This document shows positions 43,249 through 52,041 of a stretch of DNA of 64,000 bases, in pieces. The notes under the pieces were generated by a model, which made no database searches, was not told where the DNA came from, and saw nothing but the letters and a program-made list of their open reading frames with translations. Origin of the DNA: Trifolium pratense. Its lineage: Eukaryota; Streptophyta; Magnoliopsida; Fabales; Fabaceae. Location: NCBI RefSeq assembly GCF_020283565.1, contig NC_060059.1:52395157-52459156 (forward strand). Direction: 5' to 3'. How positions within the stretch are numbered: the first letter of the stretch is position 1; each line of letters begins with the position of its first letter. A program made the position numbers and the translations under genes.

Positions 43249-46071
43249 ATGGCTGGTACTTCATCTTCCTCGTCAAAAAGGATTCCACCGTTTATCTTCA
43301 AGAACCTTCAGATTGTTGGGAACGAGATGGAATTCCCAGAATCTGAACTCACGTTTCTGTCAGAAAAGATAGTTGATTTCGACGGTTTGAAAGCTAATGG
43401 TTTCGACGTTAAGCCGTACTTTATCACTCAAGGTTGGGATAAGTACTTCGACATGCTTAACGGTCCTATCTACCCAGATTTGTTGAAGAAATTCTGGATG
43501 AAAGCAAAGGTGTTTGACAAGCTTGAAGCTAAGAAGGAAGAGCTTGCTGCAATAGAAAGAGACCCTAGTCTGAAAGGTAAAACTAGGAAGGAAATGGGTT
43601 TGCTGGATTATACAGGTGTACAGATTAGGTCAAATATCTGTGGAATGAACATGGCACTCTCGCCTATTCATTTCAATGCTCTTCTTGGTCTGCCTAACTC
43701 TGGGATAGAGTTAGATGTGTTTGAAAAGGATACAAGATACAGAGATGATCTTCTGCATCTCATATGCACAGACTTCTCCTTAAAAGGGAAAGTAAAGGGT
43801 TTGACTGATGAATGTCGAGTTCTTTTCAAGATCATCATAGCAGCTATCAGTCCAAGGGTTGGTGGGACTGATACAATCTCCTGGACGCATCGTCATCTGC
43901 TGTATTTCCTTCTGACAGGAAAGAAGGTAAATCTTGGAGATTACTTCTTTGAAAGGATTTGTGAAGCCATTTTTGCAAGTAAATCTCAGAGGAAAACTAC
44001 TATAGTTTATCCTAGGTTGTTGTCAGACCTTCTGCATCAAGGTCATGTTATTCAGAACCTAAAGAAATTTCACCCAGAGCTTGTGGAGAAGAAGTTCACT
44101 CCTGAAATTCTTCATGCTAGTTTTCTTACTAAGATGCGCCTTATTGCATCTAAGCCTGTTGCACCTCCACAAGAGCTATCTGCTAAACTTGAAGATCGTC
44201 TGTATGTTGAAGGCTACCCTGTTATTTCTGAAGCTGATGCTGAGCATGTAATTCAGGACTACTTGGAAGTGCTCAGACAAGAAGGTTTTGTTGTTGACAG
44301 GAGTATGGTTCCTCCTGCTCCTGCAAATTTGTATAATCCTACAAGGAGACCTAAGAGAAAGGCTGTTGCTCAACCTGATCAACCCAAGCCAGATCTCTTG
44401 GCTCAGAAGAAAGTTAAAGTTGAACAATCTATGGCTGAGCAAAGGACTAAGAGGAAGCATGAAGAAACTGCAAACAAGGCTGCTGAGGGAGCTTCTAAAA
44501 AGCCTATTGTTGTTGAGGAAGACAGTTCATCTGAGGAATCTGACTCTGAAGATGAGACTGAGTCTGATGAAGAGACTATTGCTGAAAGACTTCGTAGAAG
44601 ACCTGCTCCTATTTCCAAAGATAAAGGTAAGTCTACTAAGTATGTCTTTAATGAAAATGAGATTGGAATAGGTTACACCAAACCTCTCAGAACTATTTTA
44701 CCTACCTCTGATATTCCAACCTCTGATAACCCCCTATCTGAACTTGAAAAACATCTGAGCCCTGACCCTCTAAATAATCATCCTCCTTCTCATGAAACTC
44801 AACACAAATATAGCTCACCTCCTAAACCTACATCACCTCAACCTCAACCTCAACCTGACATTCCACCATCTGAACCTCAACCAGATATTCCTGTCACTAA
44901 ACCAACCTCTCCCACAAAACAATCCTCTCCACATCCTGAACCAACCCCTGAACATAAATCTCCTGAACCACATCCTGAACCAACCCCTGAACATAAATCT
45001 CCTGAACCACATCCTGAACCAACCCCTGAACATAAATCTCCTGAACCACATCCTGAACCAACCCCTGAACATAAATCTCCTGAACCACATCCTGAACCAT
45101 CTCCTGAACATATTTACCCTGAATCAACTTCTGACATTTCATCATCTGAACCAACCCCTGAACCCCATCCTAACCCAAGTGCTGAACATGCTTCTCCTGA
45201 GCGTATTCACACTTGTGCTCCCAAGCCCTCAGATGCAGAAGTTGTGGTTATTGACAACCCTGCTACTGAAACACCTACTCTCTCTACCATTCCCAATCCT
45301 TCACCCTCATCATCCAACCCTTTTAGTAATCTATCCACTCAATTTCATGAAGATTTGCTTAGATTATCTAGAATAAAGGACAGGTTCTTAGTTTGTCCTT
45401 CTGATGTGGACCTAGAAGTTTCAAGCATTAAGGCAAGGATTTGCAATGCTTTGGATGTTGCTGCTGCAAAGATTAAGGCTGTTGTTAGTAGAAGGGATCT
45501 GGATGGTATAAGCTTCATGAGGAACAGTTTGGCTAGGGCTGAGTTGAAAAGGTTAACGCCGTTCAATCATGAAGAGCATGAGCGTGCTAAGCTTGCTGCT
45601 ATAGCTGGTGCTGTGAGGCGTTTGTCTGCATTCAAGGATTGCTGGGTTGATTCTACTCTTTTGCAAAGTCTTGAGGATCAACGGATTGAGAATGAACGAC
45701 TTGCTGAAGCTGCTGCCAGGCTTGCTGAAGAAACTTCTGAGTTAAACCAAGAGGATGCTACAGATGATGTGCTTGCTTCTCAGGATCAAGAGGATGTGCT
45801 GATGATAGACTATCCAGAGGAAGGTGCACCCTCTGATAAAGGAAAGGCACCTTTGGTTGAAGAGCAAGCGCCTGTGATTGAAGATCAAGCTCCTGTGATG
45901 GCTAATCAGTTGCAGATTTTTCAAGAAGCCCTGAGGGAACAGCAAGAAGGTTTAGAGCGTCAAAGAGCTGCCCAAGAGACATTGGAAACCAAGGTGGATG
46001 GTTTAGTTTCCAATGTGGGATCCTTGAATGATAAATTCGACCAACTTTTAGCCTTTCTTAAGAAACCCTAG
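43249..46071 (+). CDS. ORF3 of the second Copia family (env-like position), intact, 940 aa
   Basis: It starts MAGTSSSSSKRIPPFIF. A conserved N-terminal domain of about 360 residues (LKANGFDVKPYF, GWDKYFDMLNGPIYPDLLKK, SPRVGGTDTISWTHRHL) is followed by a basic NLS-like stretch (RRPKRKAVAQ). Next are an acidic SSEESDSEDETESDEE run, a Pro-rich linker with 13-residue repeats (44932-45087) and a helical C-terminus (RIENERLAEAAARLAEE, ending DKFDQLLAFLKKP). It holds the place of SIRE env-like ORFs, but I see no signal peptide, furin-like site or membrane span. The NLS-like and coiled-coil content suggests an intracellular protein. The minus-strand copy has a stop at 30657; this one does not. Function unknown. 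Confidence 0.88.
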   Translation: MAGTSSSSSKRIPPFIFKNLQIVGNEMEFPESELTFLSEKIVDFDGLKANGFDVKPYFITQGWDKYFDMLNGPIYPDLLKKFWMKAKVFDKLEAKKEELAAIERDPSLKGKTRKEMGLLDYTGVQIRSNICGMNMALSPIHFNALLGLPNSGIELDVFEKDTRYRDDLLHLICTDFSLKGKVKGLTDECRVLFKIIIAAISPRVGGTDTISWTHRHLLYFLLTGKKVNLGDYFFERICEAIFASKSQRKTTIVYPRLLSDLLHQGHVIQNLKKFHPELVEKKFTPEILHASFLTKMRLIASKPVAPPQELSAKLEDRLYVEGYPVISEADAEHVIQDYLEVLRQEGFVVDRSMVPPAPANLYNPTRRPKRKAVAQPDQPKPDLLAQKKVKVEQSMAEQRTKRKHEETANKAAEGASKKPIVVEEDSSSEESDSEDETESDEETIAERLRRRPAPISKDKGKSTKYVFNENEIGIGYTKPLRTILPTSDIPTSDNPLSELEKHLSPDPLNNHPPSHETQHKYSSPPKPTSPQPQPQPDIPPSEPQPDIPVTKPTSPTKQSSPHPEPTPEHKSPEPHPEPTPEHKSPEPHPEPTPEHKSPEPHPEPTPEHKSPEPHPEPSPEHIYPESTSDISSSEPTPEPHPNPSAEHASPERIHTCAPKPSDAEVVVIDNPATETPTLSTIPNPSPSSSNPFSNLSTQFHEDLLRLSRIKDRFLVCPSDVDLEVSSIKARICNALDVAAAKIKAVVSRRDLDGISFMRNSLARAELKRLTPFNHEEHERAKLAAIAGAVRRLSAFKDCWVDSTLLQSLEDQRIENERLAEAAARLAEETSELNQEDATDDVLASQDQEDVLMIDYPEEGAPSDKGKAPLVEEQAPVIEDQAPVMANQLQIFQEALREQQEGLERQRAAQETLETKVDGLVSNVGSLNDKFDQLLAFLKKP
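44932..45126 (+). repeat. 39-bp in-frame tandem repeat in ORF3, four copies plus a degenerate one
   Basis: Units start at 44932, 44971, 45010 and 45049, with a degenerate copy from 45088. Each encodes HPEPTPEHKSPEP. The relative at 30721 has a 27-bp unit at the equivalent position. Confidence 0.93.
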
Positions 46072-46326
46072 GATTCTATGCACCTGTTTTAAGTTTTCTT
46101 TCTTTAATCTCTGTTTATCCTCTGAACAATTTTCTTTTAAGCTATGTTTGATTTTCTTGATTATGTGGTTTGTTATATATTTTGTTTGTTTTGCTTGTGC
46201 TATTTTTTTTTCCTTGTTAAATAAGACCATAAGAAAACAAGATGCTTTTTAAAACGAAAATTTTTATTAATGCTCTAACCATGTTGAGTACATTGGTACA
46301 AAGAAAAAGAAAAAGACAACCTAATC

Positions 46327-46692
46327 CTAATCAGATGGATAAAACTCAGAAGAAATCTCTGATTTCTCCTCAGCATCCTCTGATGAAATTTCAATGGGAT
46401 CTGGGTTTTGCTCTTGTTCTTCTTCTTCTTGTTCCTCTTCTGGAACATAGCTAGCCAAGAACTCAACATAGTCCGCATCATCTTCATTCTCTTCAGCTTC
46501 AGAATCTGATGAGATGATTATTATCTCAGCTTCTTGTGGTTTCTTGTTGTCTTCTTTCTTCTTCTCATCGTCTTCGCGTTTTTCGCCTTCTTTCTTTCTC
46601 TTAAACTCTGCGATGCGTAAACTAAATCTTTTCATTATTCCTGATTTCTCTTGCTTCACTTGTTTACTCTTGTTTTTACGTGAAGAAGGCAT
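46327..46692 (-). CDS. Antisense acidic ORF of the second Copia family, copy 2, 121 aa
   Basis: It lies opposite in strand to gag-pol, between the ORF3 stop and the 3' LTR. It starts MPSSRKNKSKQV, close after TATAAAAA on the minus strand (about 46707-46714), and ends SSEFYPSD. The architecture equals copy 1 at 29186-29551: a basic, NLS-like N-terminus, then IIIISSDSEAEENEDDADYV and Glu runs. Length is identical and changes cluster in the first 45 residues. There is no overlapping long sense ORF that could explain the conservation. Product and expression unknown. Confidence 0.65.
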   Translation of the reverse strand: MPSSRKNKSKQVKQEKSGIMKRFSLRIAEFKRKKEGEKREDDEKKKEDNKKPQEAEIIIISSDSEAEENEDDADYVEFLASYVPEEEQEEEEQEQNPDPIEISSEDAEEKSEISSEFYPSD

Positions 46693-47274
46693 GTTAACTC
46701 GTTCACTTTTTATAAACCTTTGAGCGCGTTGGTTTTCGTTTTTGAAATTAATTCACCTTTGTAACAACCACTCTTTTTTCTTTGACTGTCTTGGTTATAT
46801 AACTTTGTTTTACTTTTTGATAATGACAAAAGGGGGAGTAGTTACGCATTAATTGATATGTTCCAAAACTGAAACCACGCCTTTTATCTCGCTTTTATCT
46901 GTTATGTTAAAAGTTGTTACGTTTAAGTTGTTTTACGTATTTCAAGGTGGAGACTAAGTTAGTTGAAACTAAAATAAATTTCATAAGTAAGGATAAGTTA
47001 AGATTGCAATTTTAACTTAGCCCTATGAGACTTAGGGGGAGAGCTTGCAAACCTCTCACTCTGAAGAAAGATATGAAACTTATTTTATCTCAAAATTATC
47101 TTAATCTTATACTAAATTAAAATATCATGGATAAAACATAAAGTTCAGACTTTATGAAGTATCAATCTTAGGGGGAGCTTGCAAACCTCATAAACCTAAG
47201 AGAAACATGATAAGTTAATTTAACAACAATTGTCAATTAATACTTATGTTTGTCATCATCAAAAAGGGGGAGAT
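46693..47274 (+). other. 3' non-coding region with four polypurine tracts, plus-strand Copia element
   Basis: AGGGGGAG tracts lie at 46828-46839, 47033-47042 and 47169-47176; the functional PPT AAAAAGGGGGAGAT is at 47261-47274, next to the 3' LTR. The second and third tracts are each followed by GCTTGCAAACCTC. Confidence 0.82.
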
Positions 47275-48398
47275 TGTTGGAATAAAATTGATTTAAAAAT
47301 GTTTGCCCCTAAATCTATAAAGGTTTTGATGATAACAAAGTATTAATTAACAAATTGGAAGGACTAAAAATTTATTTTAAGTGCGCAGATATAAGCATCA
47401 TATAAGCTCTGAGTGGAGTTCAGAGGATGTGAATTCAGAAGTTCACAAGTGCTCAGAAGATGTTGGTCTTCAGAAGTTACAACCTTCAGAGGATGAAGTC
47501 TTCAGAACCTCTTGTCTGTCTACAAACTTCATCAACCTCTGAAGATCTCGTTGTAAGTTGTGAAGATTCTCTTTTCCAGTCAACTCTTCTACCAATGGAG
47601 AAAAGGACCTTTCAAGCCTGATCAGTTCAGCTACCTCTGTTTTGTCTGTCCTAACTTGAGAACGTGGGTCTTCAGTTTTGTTAGCTGAATAAGGAAAGTC
47701 CACTCTGCAGTAGTCAAAGTACCTGAAACTCTTTCTTAGTTTTGGATACAACCAACTGCATCAAGACAGACTGCTTGAAGACAAAAGATTATCAACTCCA
47801 ACGGTTCTTTTTGCAACGACTCTTTTCTAGTGGTATATATACTAGAAGATTCAGCTACAACAAAAAATAACTATTATCAAGAATTGAACGTGCGCTGAAC
47901 AAACTCTGAACTCTGTGATATACAAGCTCTGAACCTCTGTCAAGTGTTTTTGCACTTTAGCCAAATACTCTGTACTATTTGTATTTGCTCTCTTTAGGTT
48001 CAGCTAAGAGCAGTTGTATATTTTTATATACTTTACTATTTACTTGAGGAAACTTAAGCTTGTGTGCTTAAGTGTGAAACTTAAGCTTGTGTGCTTAAGT
48101 GTGAAGTCTTAAGCTTGTGTGCTTGAGCATTGATTGAGAAGTCTCTTGCTTGTGTGCTTGAGCAGGTGTAATCTTGTGTGATTATAGTGAACTCCCTTGG
48201 AAGTGCAAGGGGACTGGACTACTCTCGTTTTGTGAGAGGAACCAGTATAAACTGCTTGTGTGATCTTTCTCTCTCTCTCTCTGGTTATTATTTGTGTTAT
48301 TTATCCGCTGCTAACGTAGTTAAGTTAAGAACTTGAAAAAGTTTTAACTTAGCTAAAACACAATTCAACCCCCCCCTTCTTGTGTTTTCACACCTTCA
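47275..48398 (+). repeat. 3' LTR of the plus-strand second-family Copia element
   Basis: 1124 bp, matching 36050-37173 almost exactly. TATATATA is at 47834-47841. Confidence 0.95.
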
Positions 48399-48403
48399 CA
48401 TCC

Positions 48404-48430
48404 ACTATCCAGATACCATGAATGATTCAT
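48404..48430 (-). pseudogene. Severed 5' end of pol of the minus-strand Copia element
   Basis: The nine codons MNHSWYLDS on the minus strand are cut off by the insertion at the CATCC target site. The rest of the gene resumes at 36044 on the far side of the inserted element. Confidence 0.85.
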
Positions 48431-48468
48431 GATACTTCTTTGAGTGGCAGGCTGTATGATAAACAACT

Positions 48469-50868
48469 TTAATCATTGCGATAGAACTCTTCATCATAGT
48501 TAATGATAAAGTCATCCCAGTATTCTTCCTCTTCATTTTTCAAGTTCTGATTGTTAACTTGAGAACTTGTCAGCCATTTGTCTAGGACATAAGCCCTTCT
48601 TCCTTTGCATAGGACTTGTTTCCATACTCTAGGTAGGACATATCCTTTCCTAGTTGGTAAATCTGAATGATACATTATTTCAGCTTTTGGTACCCATCTT
48701 CTGGGTCCACGCTTGTTAGTCCACAAATGCTTATTATGTTGTCTAGTGTTAGAGAAAGATCTTGGTTTGGAGTAATAACCTTTTTGAAACCTTTTCTTTT
48801 GAAATCTGTTATTATTCCAGGATTTGGATTGTTTATGATTCCAGGGTTTGTATTTATCACCAATCCCATGTTCTGATTGATTATATTTACTGACTCTAGA
48901 ATCATAAATAATCTGAGTCCTGTACTTCATCTGAGATTTGGAGTTTGAATTTTTTCTTTTAAAAAATTCTGATCTTTTAGATTGACTAGCTTCAGGTACT
49001 AAAGTTCCTTTGGATCCAGAATTTGAAGTTTCAGATGTTGAAGCTTTCAGAACATCTGAACTAATGTTCTCAGGTTCTGAACAACTCCTATCTTCTGAAC
49101 TTTTCTTTCCAGATCCTGAGGCACTTGGTTCCTCTGAGCTGTCAGCTTCTAAATCACTCAGATCATCATTGTCATTTTCAACAATACCAGAATTCTTTCC
49201 CTCTTCACTTGGTGGAACAACATAATAAACCCAAGATTTTCCAACCTTTTTGGCAAAGGTCTTCAGCTTTGAATATGTTCTACCATATTCATAGCCAAGT
49301 CCTTCTCCTCTATGTCTCAAAACATTATAAATTCTATTAGCAGCTTTGCTCTTCCCAAGGTTGAGATGCACAAACTGTTGAAGAGCTATTTCCTGCTCAT
49401 CAATAGGTTTGTGACAAACAGCACAACCCTTTTCAAAGTCATTTACTCTATTCAGAGTTTCTTGATATAGACCTTGAAAATGTTCTGCTTGTTCAGTCAG
49501 AGTGTTAAGCTTTTCTTGTAAAACTTTTTGTTTACTTAACACTCTGAGATGTTTCTCAATGACCTTGTTAAGTGCAGTTATAAGTTGAGATTTAGAGCAG
49601 TCAGAAAATACCTCATCAGTTACTTCTGAATCTGATTCTGATTCATCGTCTGAGTCTGCATCTGAGTCAGTTGAAGCCATCAGGGCTAGATTTGCCTCTT
49701 CTTCTTCCTCAACTTCTTCCTCAGATGATAGCTCTTCAAAAGTAGCCATCAGACTCTTTTTCAATTTACTCTTGAATTGTTGCTTCTTTGAGCTGTATCT
49801 TTTGCTTTTGTCTTTAGCAGACATTTCTGGACAATCAGCAATAAAGTGTCCTGACTTCTTACAGTTGAAGCAGTTCTTCTGATCATCCTTTTTGCTGACA
49901 AAATTTCTGGAGCTGTTACCTCTGAAATTTCTTTTGTTAAATCTGTTCCATTGCTGAAACTTGGTGAATAAAGCAAACTCATCTTCACCCATTTCCTCCT
50001 CTTGACCATCTGCAGAAGATTCCTCTTCAATGTCAAGAAGCTGAGTCTTAAGAGCTTTAGAAGGAGTCCTAGTTGACTGTAAAGCCACAGACTTGGACTT
50101 CTTCTTAGCTTCTGAATCAGCATTCAGAACCATCTCATGGCTTCTGAGATTGCTTATCAGAGCCTCAAGACTCAGAATCTTGAGATTTTGAGCTTCCTCT
50201 ATTGCAGTGACCTTAGGTCTCCAAGCAATAGGAAAACTTCTCAGAATCTTCTGAACATGGTCATAGGTGGAATAACTTCTCTTAATAGCTTTAAGACCAG
50301 ATACAAGGATTTGAAACCTTGTAAACATAGTCTCAATGTTTTCATCTTGTTGCATAGTGAATAGTTCATATTGCCTTATCAAGAGACTAGCCTTAGCCTC
50401 TTGAACCTTTTCATTACCATCATAGGTAGCACACATAGAGTCAAAGATAGATTTAGTAGTAGACTTGTTCTCTATTCTGACATAATCCTCATGTCTAATA
50501 GCACCAACAACAATGTCCTTTACTCTATGATGCTTAGTGTAGGTTTTTAAGTTAGCTGGTGTGAGTAACTTTCTATGCTCAATGGACAATCTTCCATGTT
50601 TATTTAAGTTTTCAAAAGTTACTCCCAACTCAACCAAATCCCACAACTCATGATCAATAGCAGTAATATTGCTATACAGTCTTTCCTTCCACCACTCAAA
50701 TAATGATGCATCACCATTGAATATAGGGGCTTTCCTATTGCCACTATGTTCATGTGATTCATTACTTAAGTAGTCAAAACCAAAAGCATTTCTAGGACCA
50801 CCACCAGCACCACTGGCCTCACCGGCTTCACCGGTTGTTCTAGTACTACTATCGTCTCCTCCAGACAT
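48469..50868 (-). CDS. gag of the minus-strand second-family Copia element, 799 aa
   Basis: This is an open frame from [20 protein letters not shown] to FYRND. It has the same layout as the plus-strand gag: UBN2-type gag domain, CCHC knuckle CFNCKKSGHFIADC, acidic runs, coiled coil with CAVCHKPIDEQE, and a basic tail with [15 protein letters not shown]. It remains next to its own 5' LTR and PBS, so it could still be transcribed and translated although pol is severed. Confidence 0.92.
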   Translation of the reverse strand: MSGGDDSSTRTTGEAGEASGAGGGPRNAFGFDYLSNESHEHSGNRKAPIFNGDASLFEWWKERLYSNITAIDHELWDLVELGVTFENLNKHGRLSIEHRKLLTPANLKTYTKHHRVKDIVVGAIRHEDYVRIENKSTTKSIFDSMCATYDGNEKVQEAKASLLIRQYELFTMQQDENIETMFTRFQILVSGLKAIKRSYSTYDHVQKILRSFPIAWRPKVTAIEEAQNLKILSLEALISNLRSHEMVLNADSEAKKKSKSVALQSTRTPSKALKTQLLDIEEESSADGQEEEMGEDEFALFTKFQQWNRFNKRNFRGNSSRNFVSKKDDQKNCFNCKKSGHFIADCPEMSAKDKSKRYSSKKQQFKSKLKKSLMATFEELSSEEEVEEEEEANLALMASTDSDADSDDESESDSEVTDEVFSDCSKSQLITALNKVIEKHLRVLSKQKVLQEKLNTLTEQAEHFQGLYQETLNRVNDFEKGCAVCHKPIDEQEIALQQFVHLNLGKSKAANRIYNVLRHRGEGLGYEYGRTYSKLKTFAKKVGKSWVYYVVPPSEEGKNSGIVENDNDDLSDLEADSSEEPSASGSGKKSSEDRSCSEPENISSDVLKASTSETSNSGSKGTLVPEASQSKRSEFFKRKNSNSKSQMKYRTQIIYDSRVSKYNQSEHGIGDKYKPWNHKQSKSWNNNRFQKKRFQKGYYSKPRSFSNTRQHNKHLWTNKRGPRRWVPKAEIMYHSDLPTRKGYVLPRVWKQVLCKGRRAYVLDKWLTSSQVNNQNLKNEEEEYWDDFIINYDEEFYRND

Positions 50869-50923
50869 AGTGTTCTCACAAGATCTTTACTGTCTCACTG
50901 TTAAGTGAAAGTAACAGACCAGA

Positions 50924-50936
50924 GCTCTAGATACCA
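50924..50936 (-). other. Primer-binding site of the minus-strand Copia element, with one-base insertion
   Basis: On the minus strand TGGTATCTAGAGC follows the 5' LTR by two bases. It equals TGGTATCAGAGC with an extra T. This may weaken priming. Confidence 0.7.
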
Positions 50937-50938
50937 AT

Positions 50939-52036
50939 TGAAGGTGTGAAAACACAAGAAGGGGGGGTTGAATTGTGTTTTAGTCAAGTTTAAAACTTTT
51001 TCAAGTTCTTAACTTAACTACAACAGCAGCGGATAAATAACACAATAAAACAAGTTAAGAGAGAGAGAGAGAGAGATCACACAAGCAATTTATACTGGTT
51101 CCTCTCACAAAACGAGAGTAGTCCAGTCCCCTTGCACTTCCAAGGGATTTCACTATAATCACACAAGATTACACCTGCTCAAGCACACAAGCAAGAGACT
51201 TCTCAACAATGCTCAAGCACACAAGCTTAAGACTTCACACTTAAGCACACAAGCTTAAGTTTCCTCAAGTAATAGTAAAGTATATGAAAATATACAAATG
51301 CTCTTAGATAAACCTAAAGAGAGCAAATACAAAGAGTACAGAGTATTTGACTAAAGTGCAAAAACACTTGATAAGAGGTTCAGAGCTTGTATACACAGAA
51401 TTCAGAGTTTGTTCAGCGCACGTTCAATCCTTAATAATTGTCGTTATTTAAATGCAGCTGATCCTTCTAGTATATATACTACCAGAAAAGAGTCGTTGCA
51501 AAAAGAACCGTTGGAGTTGATAATCTTTTGTCTTCAAGCAGTCTGTCTTGATGCAGTTTGTTTGTATCTAAACTGAGTAAGAGTTTCAGATACTTTGACT
51601 ACTGCAGAGTGGACTTTCCTTATTCAGCTAACAAGTCTGAAGACCCACGTTCTCAAGTGAGGACAGACAAAAACGAGAGTAGCTGAACTGATCAGGCTTG
51701 AAAGGTCCTTTTCTTCATTGGTAGAAGAGTTGACTTGCAAAGGGAATCTTCACAGATATCAAAGAGATCTTCAGAGGTTGATGAGGCTTTAGTCACTCAA
51801 GAAGTTCTGAAGACTTCATCATCTGAAGGTTGTAACTTCTGAAGTCCAACATCTTCTGAGCGCTTGTGAACTTCTGAATTCACATCCTCTGAGCTTCACT
51901 CAGAGCTTATCTGATACTTATATCTGCACACTTAAAATAAATTTTTAGTCCTTCCAATTGTTTATTAATACTTTGTTATCATCAAAACCTTTAGAGATTT
52001 AGGGGCTAACATTTTTAAATCGATTTTGTTCCAACA
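50939..52036 (-). repeat. 5' LTR of the minus-strand Copia element
   Basis: 1098 bp, paired with 27501-28596. TATATATA is at 51471-51478. It is followed by the GGTGT duplication at 52037-52041. Confidence 0.94.
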
Positions 52037-52041
52037 GGTGT

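Larger units (their letters stand above)
36050..48398 (+). mobile_element. Second-family Copia element, plus strand, structurally complete
   Basis: LTRs at 36050-37173 and 47275-48398 (1124 bp each) start TGTTGGAA and end CACCTTCA. They are flanked by CATCC at 36045-36049 and 48399-48403. PBS, gag, pol in a different frame, ORF3, antisense ORF and PPT are all open. I saw about two base differences between the LTRs (near 36057 and 36418), so it is very young. It inserted into the protease region of a relative in opposite orientation, making a large inverted pair. Confidence 0.96.
27501..52036 (-). mobile_element. Copia element of a second Maximus/SIRE-like family, minus strand, split by a relative
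   Basis: LTRs at 50939-52036 (5') and 27501-28596 (3') read TGTTGGAAC...CCTTCA on the minus strand. They are flanked by GGTGT at 27496-27500 and 52037-52041. On the minus strand the order is PBS, gag (50868-48469), start of pol, the inserted plus-strand element, remainder of pol (to 32954), ORF3 (32504-29787, with a stop) and PPT (AAAAAGGGGGAGAT, 28610-28597). An antisense ORF lies between ORF3 and the 3' LTR. I saw about three base differences between the LTRs plus a GA microsatellite change. Confidence 0.95.

Noticed and set aside
44792..45376. Long Leu/Asn/His-rich ORF in a second frame
   Set aside because: It is a shadow of the ORF3 Pro/Glu repeat region in another frame; composition follows the repeat, not a protein family.
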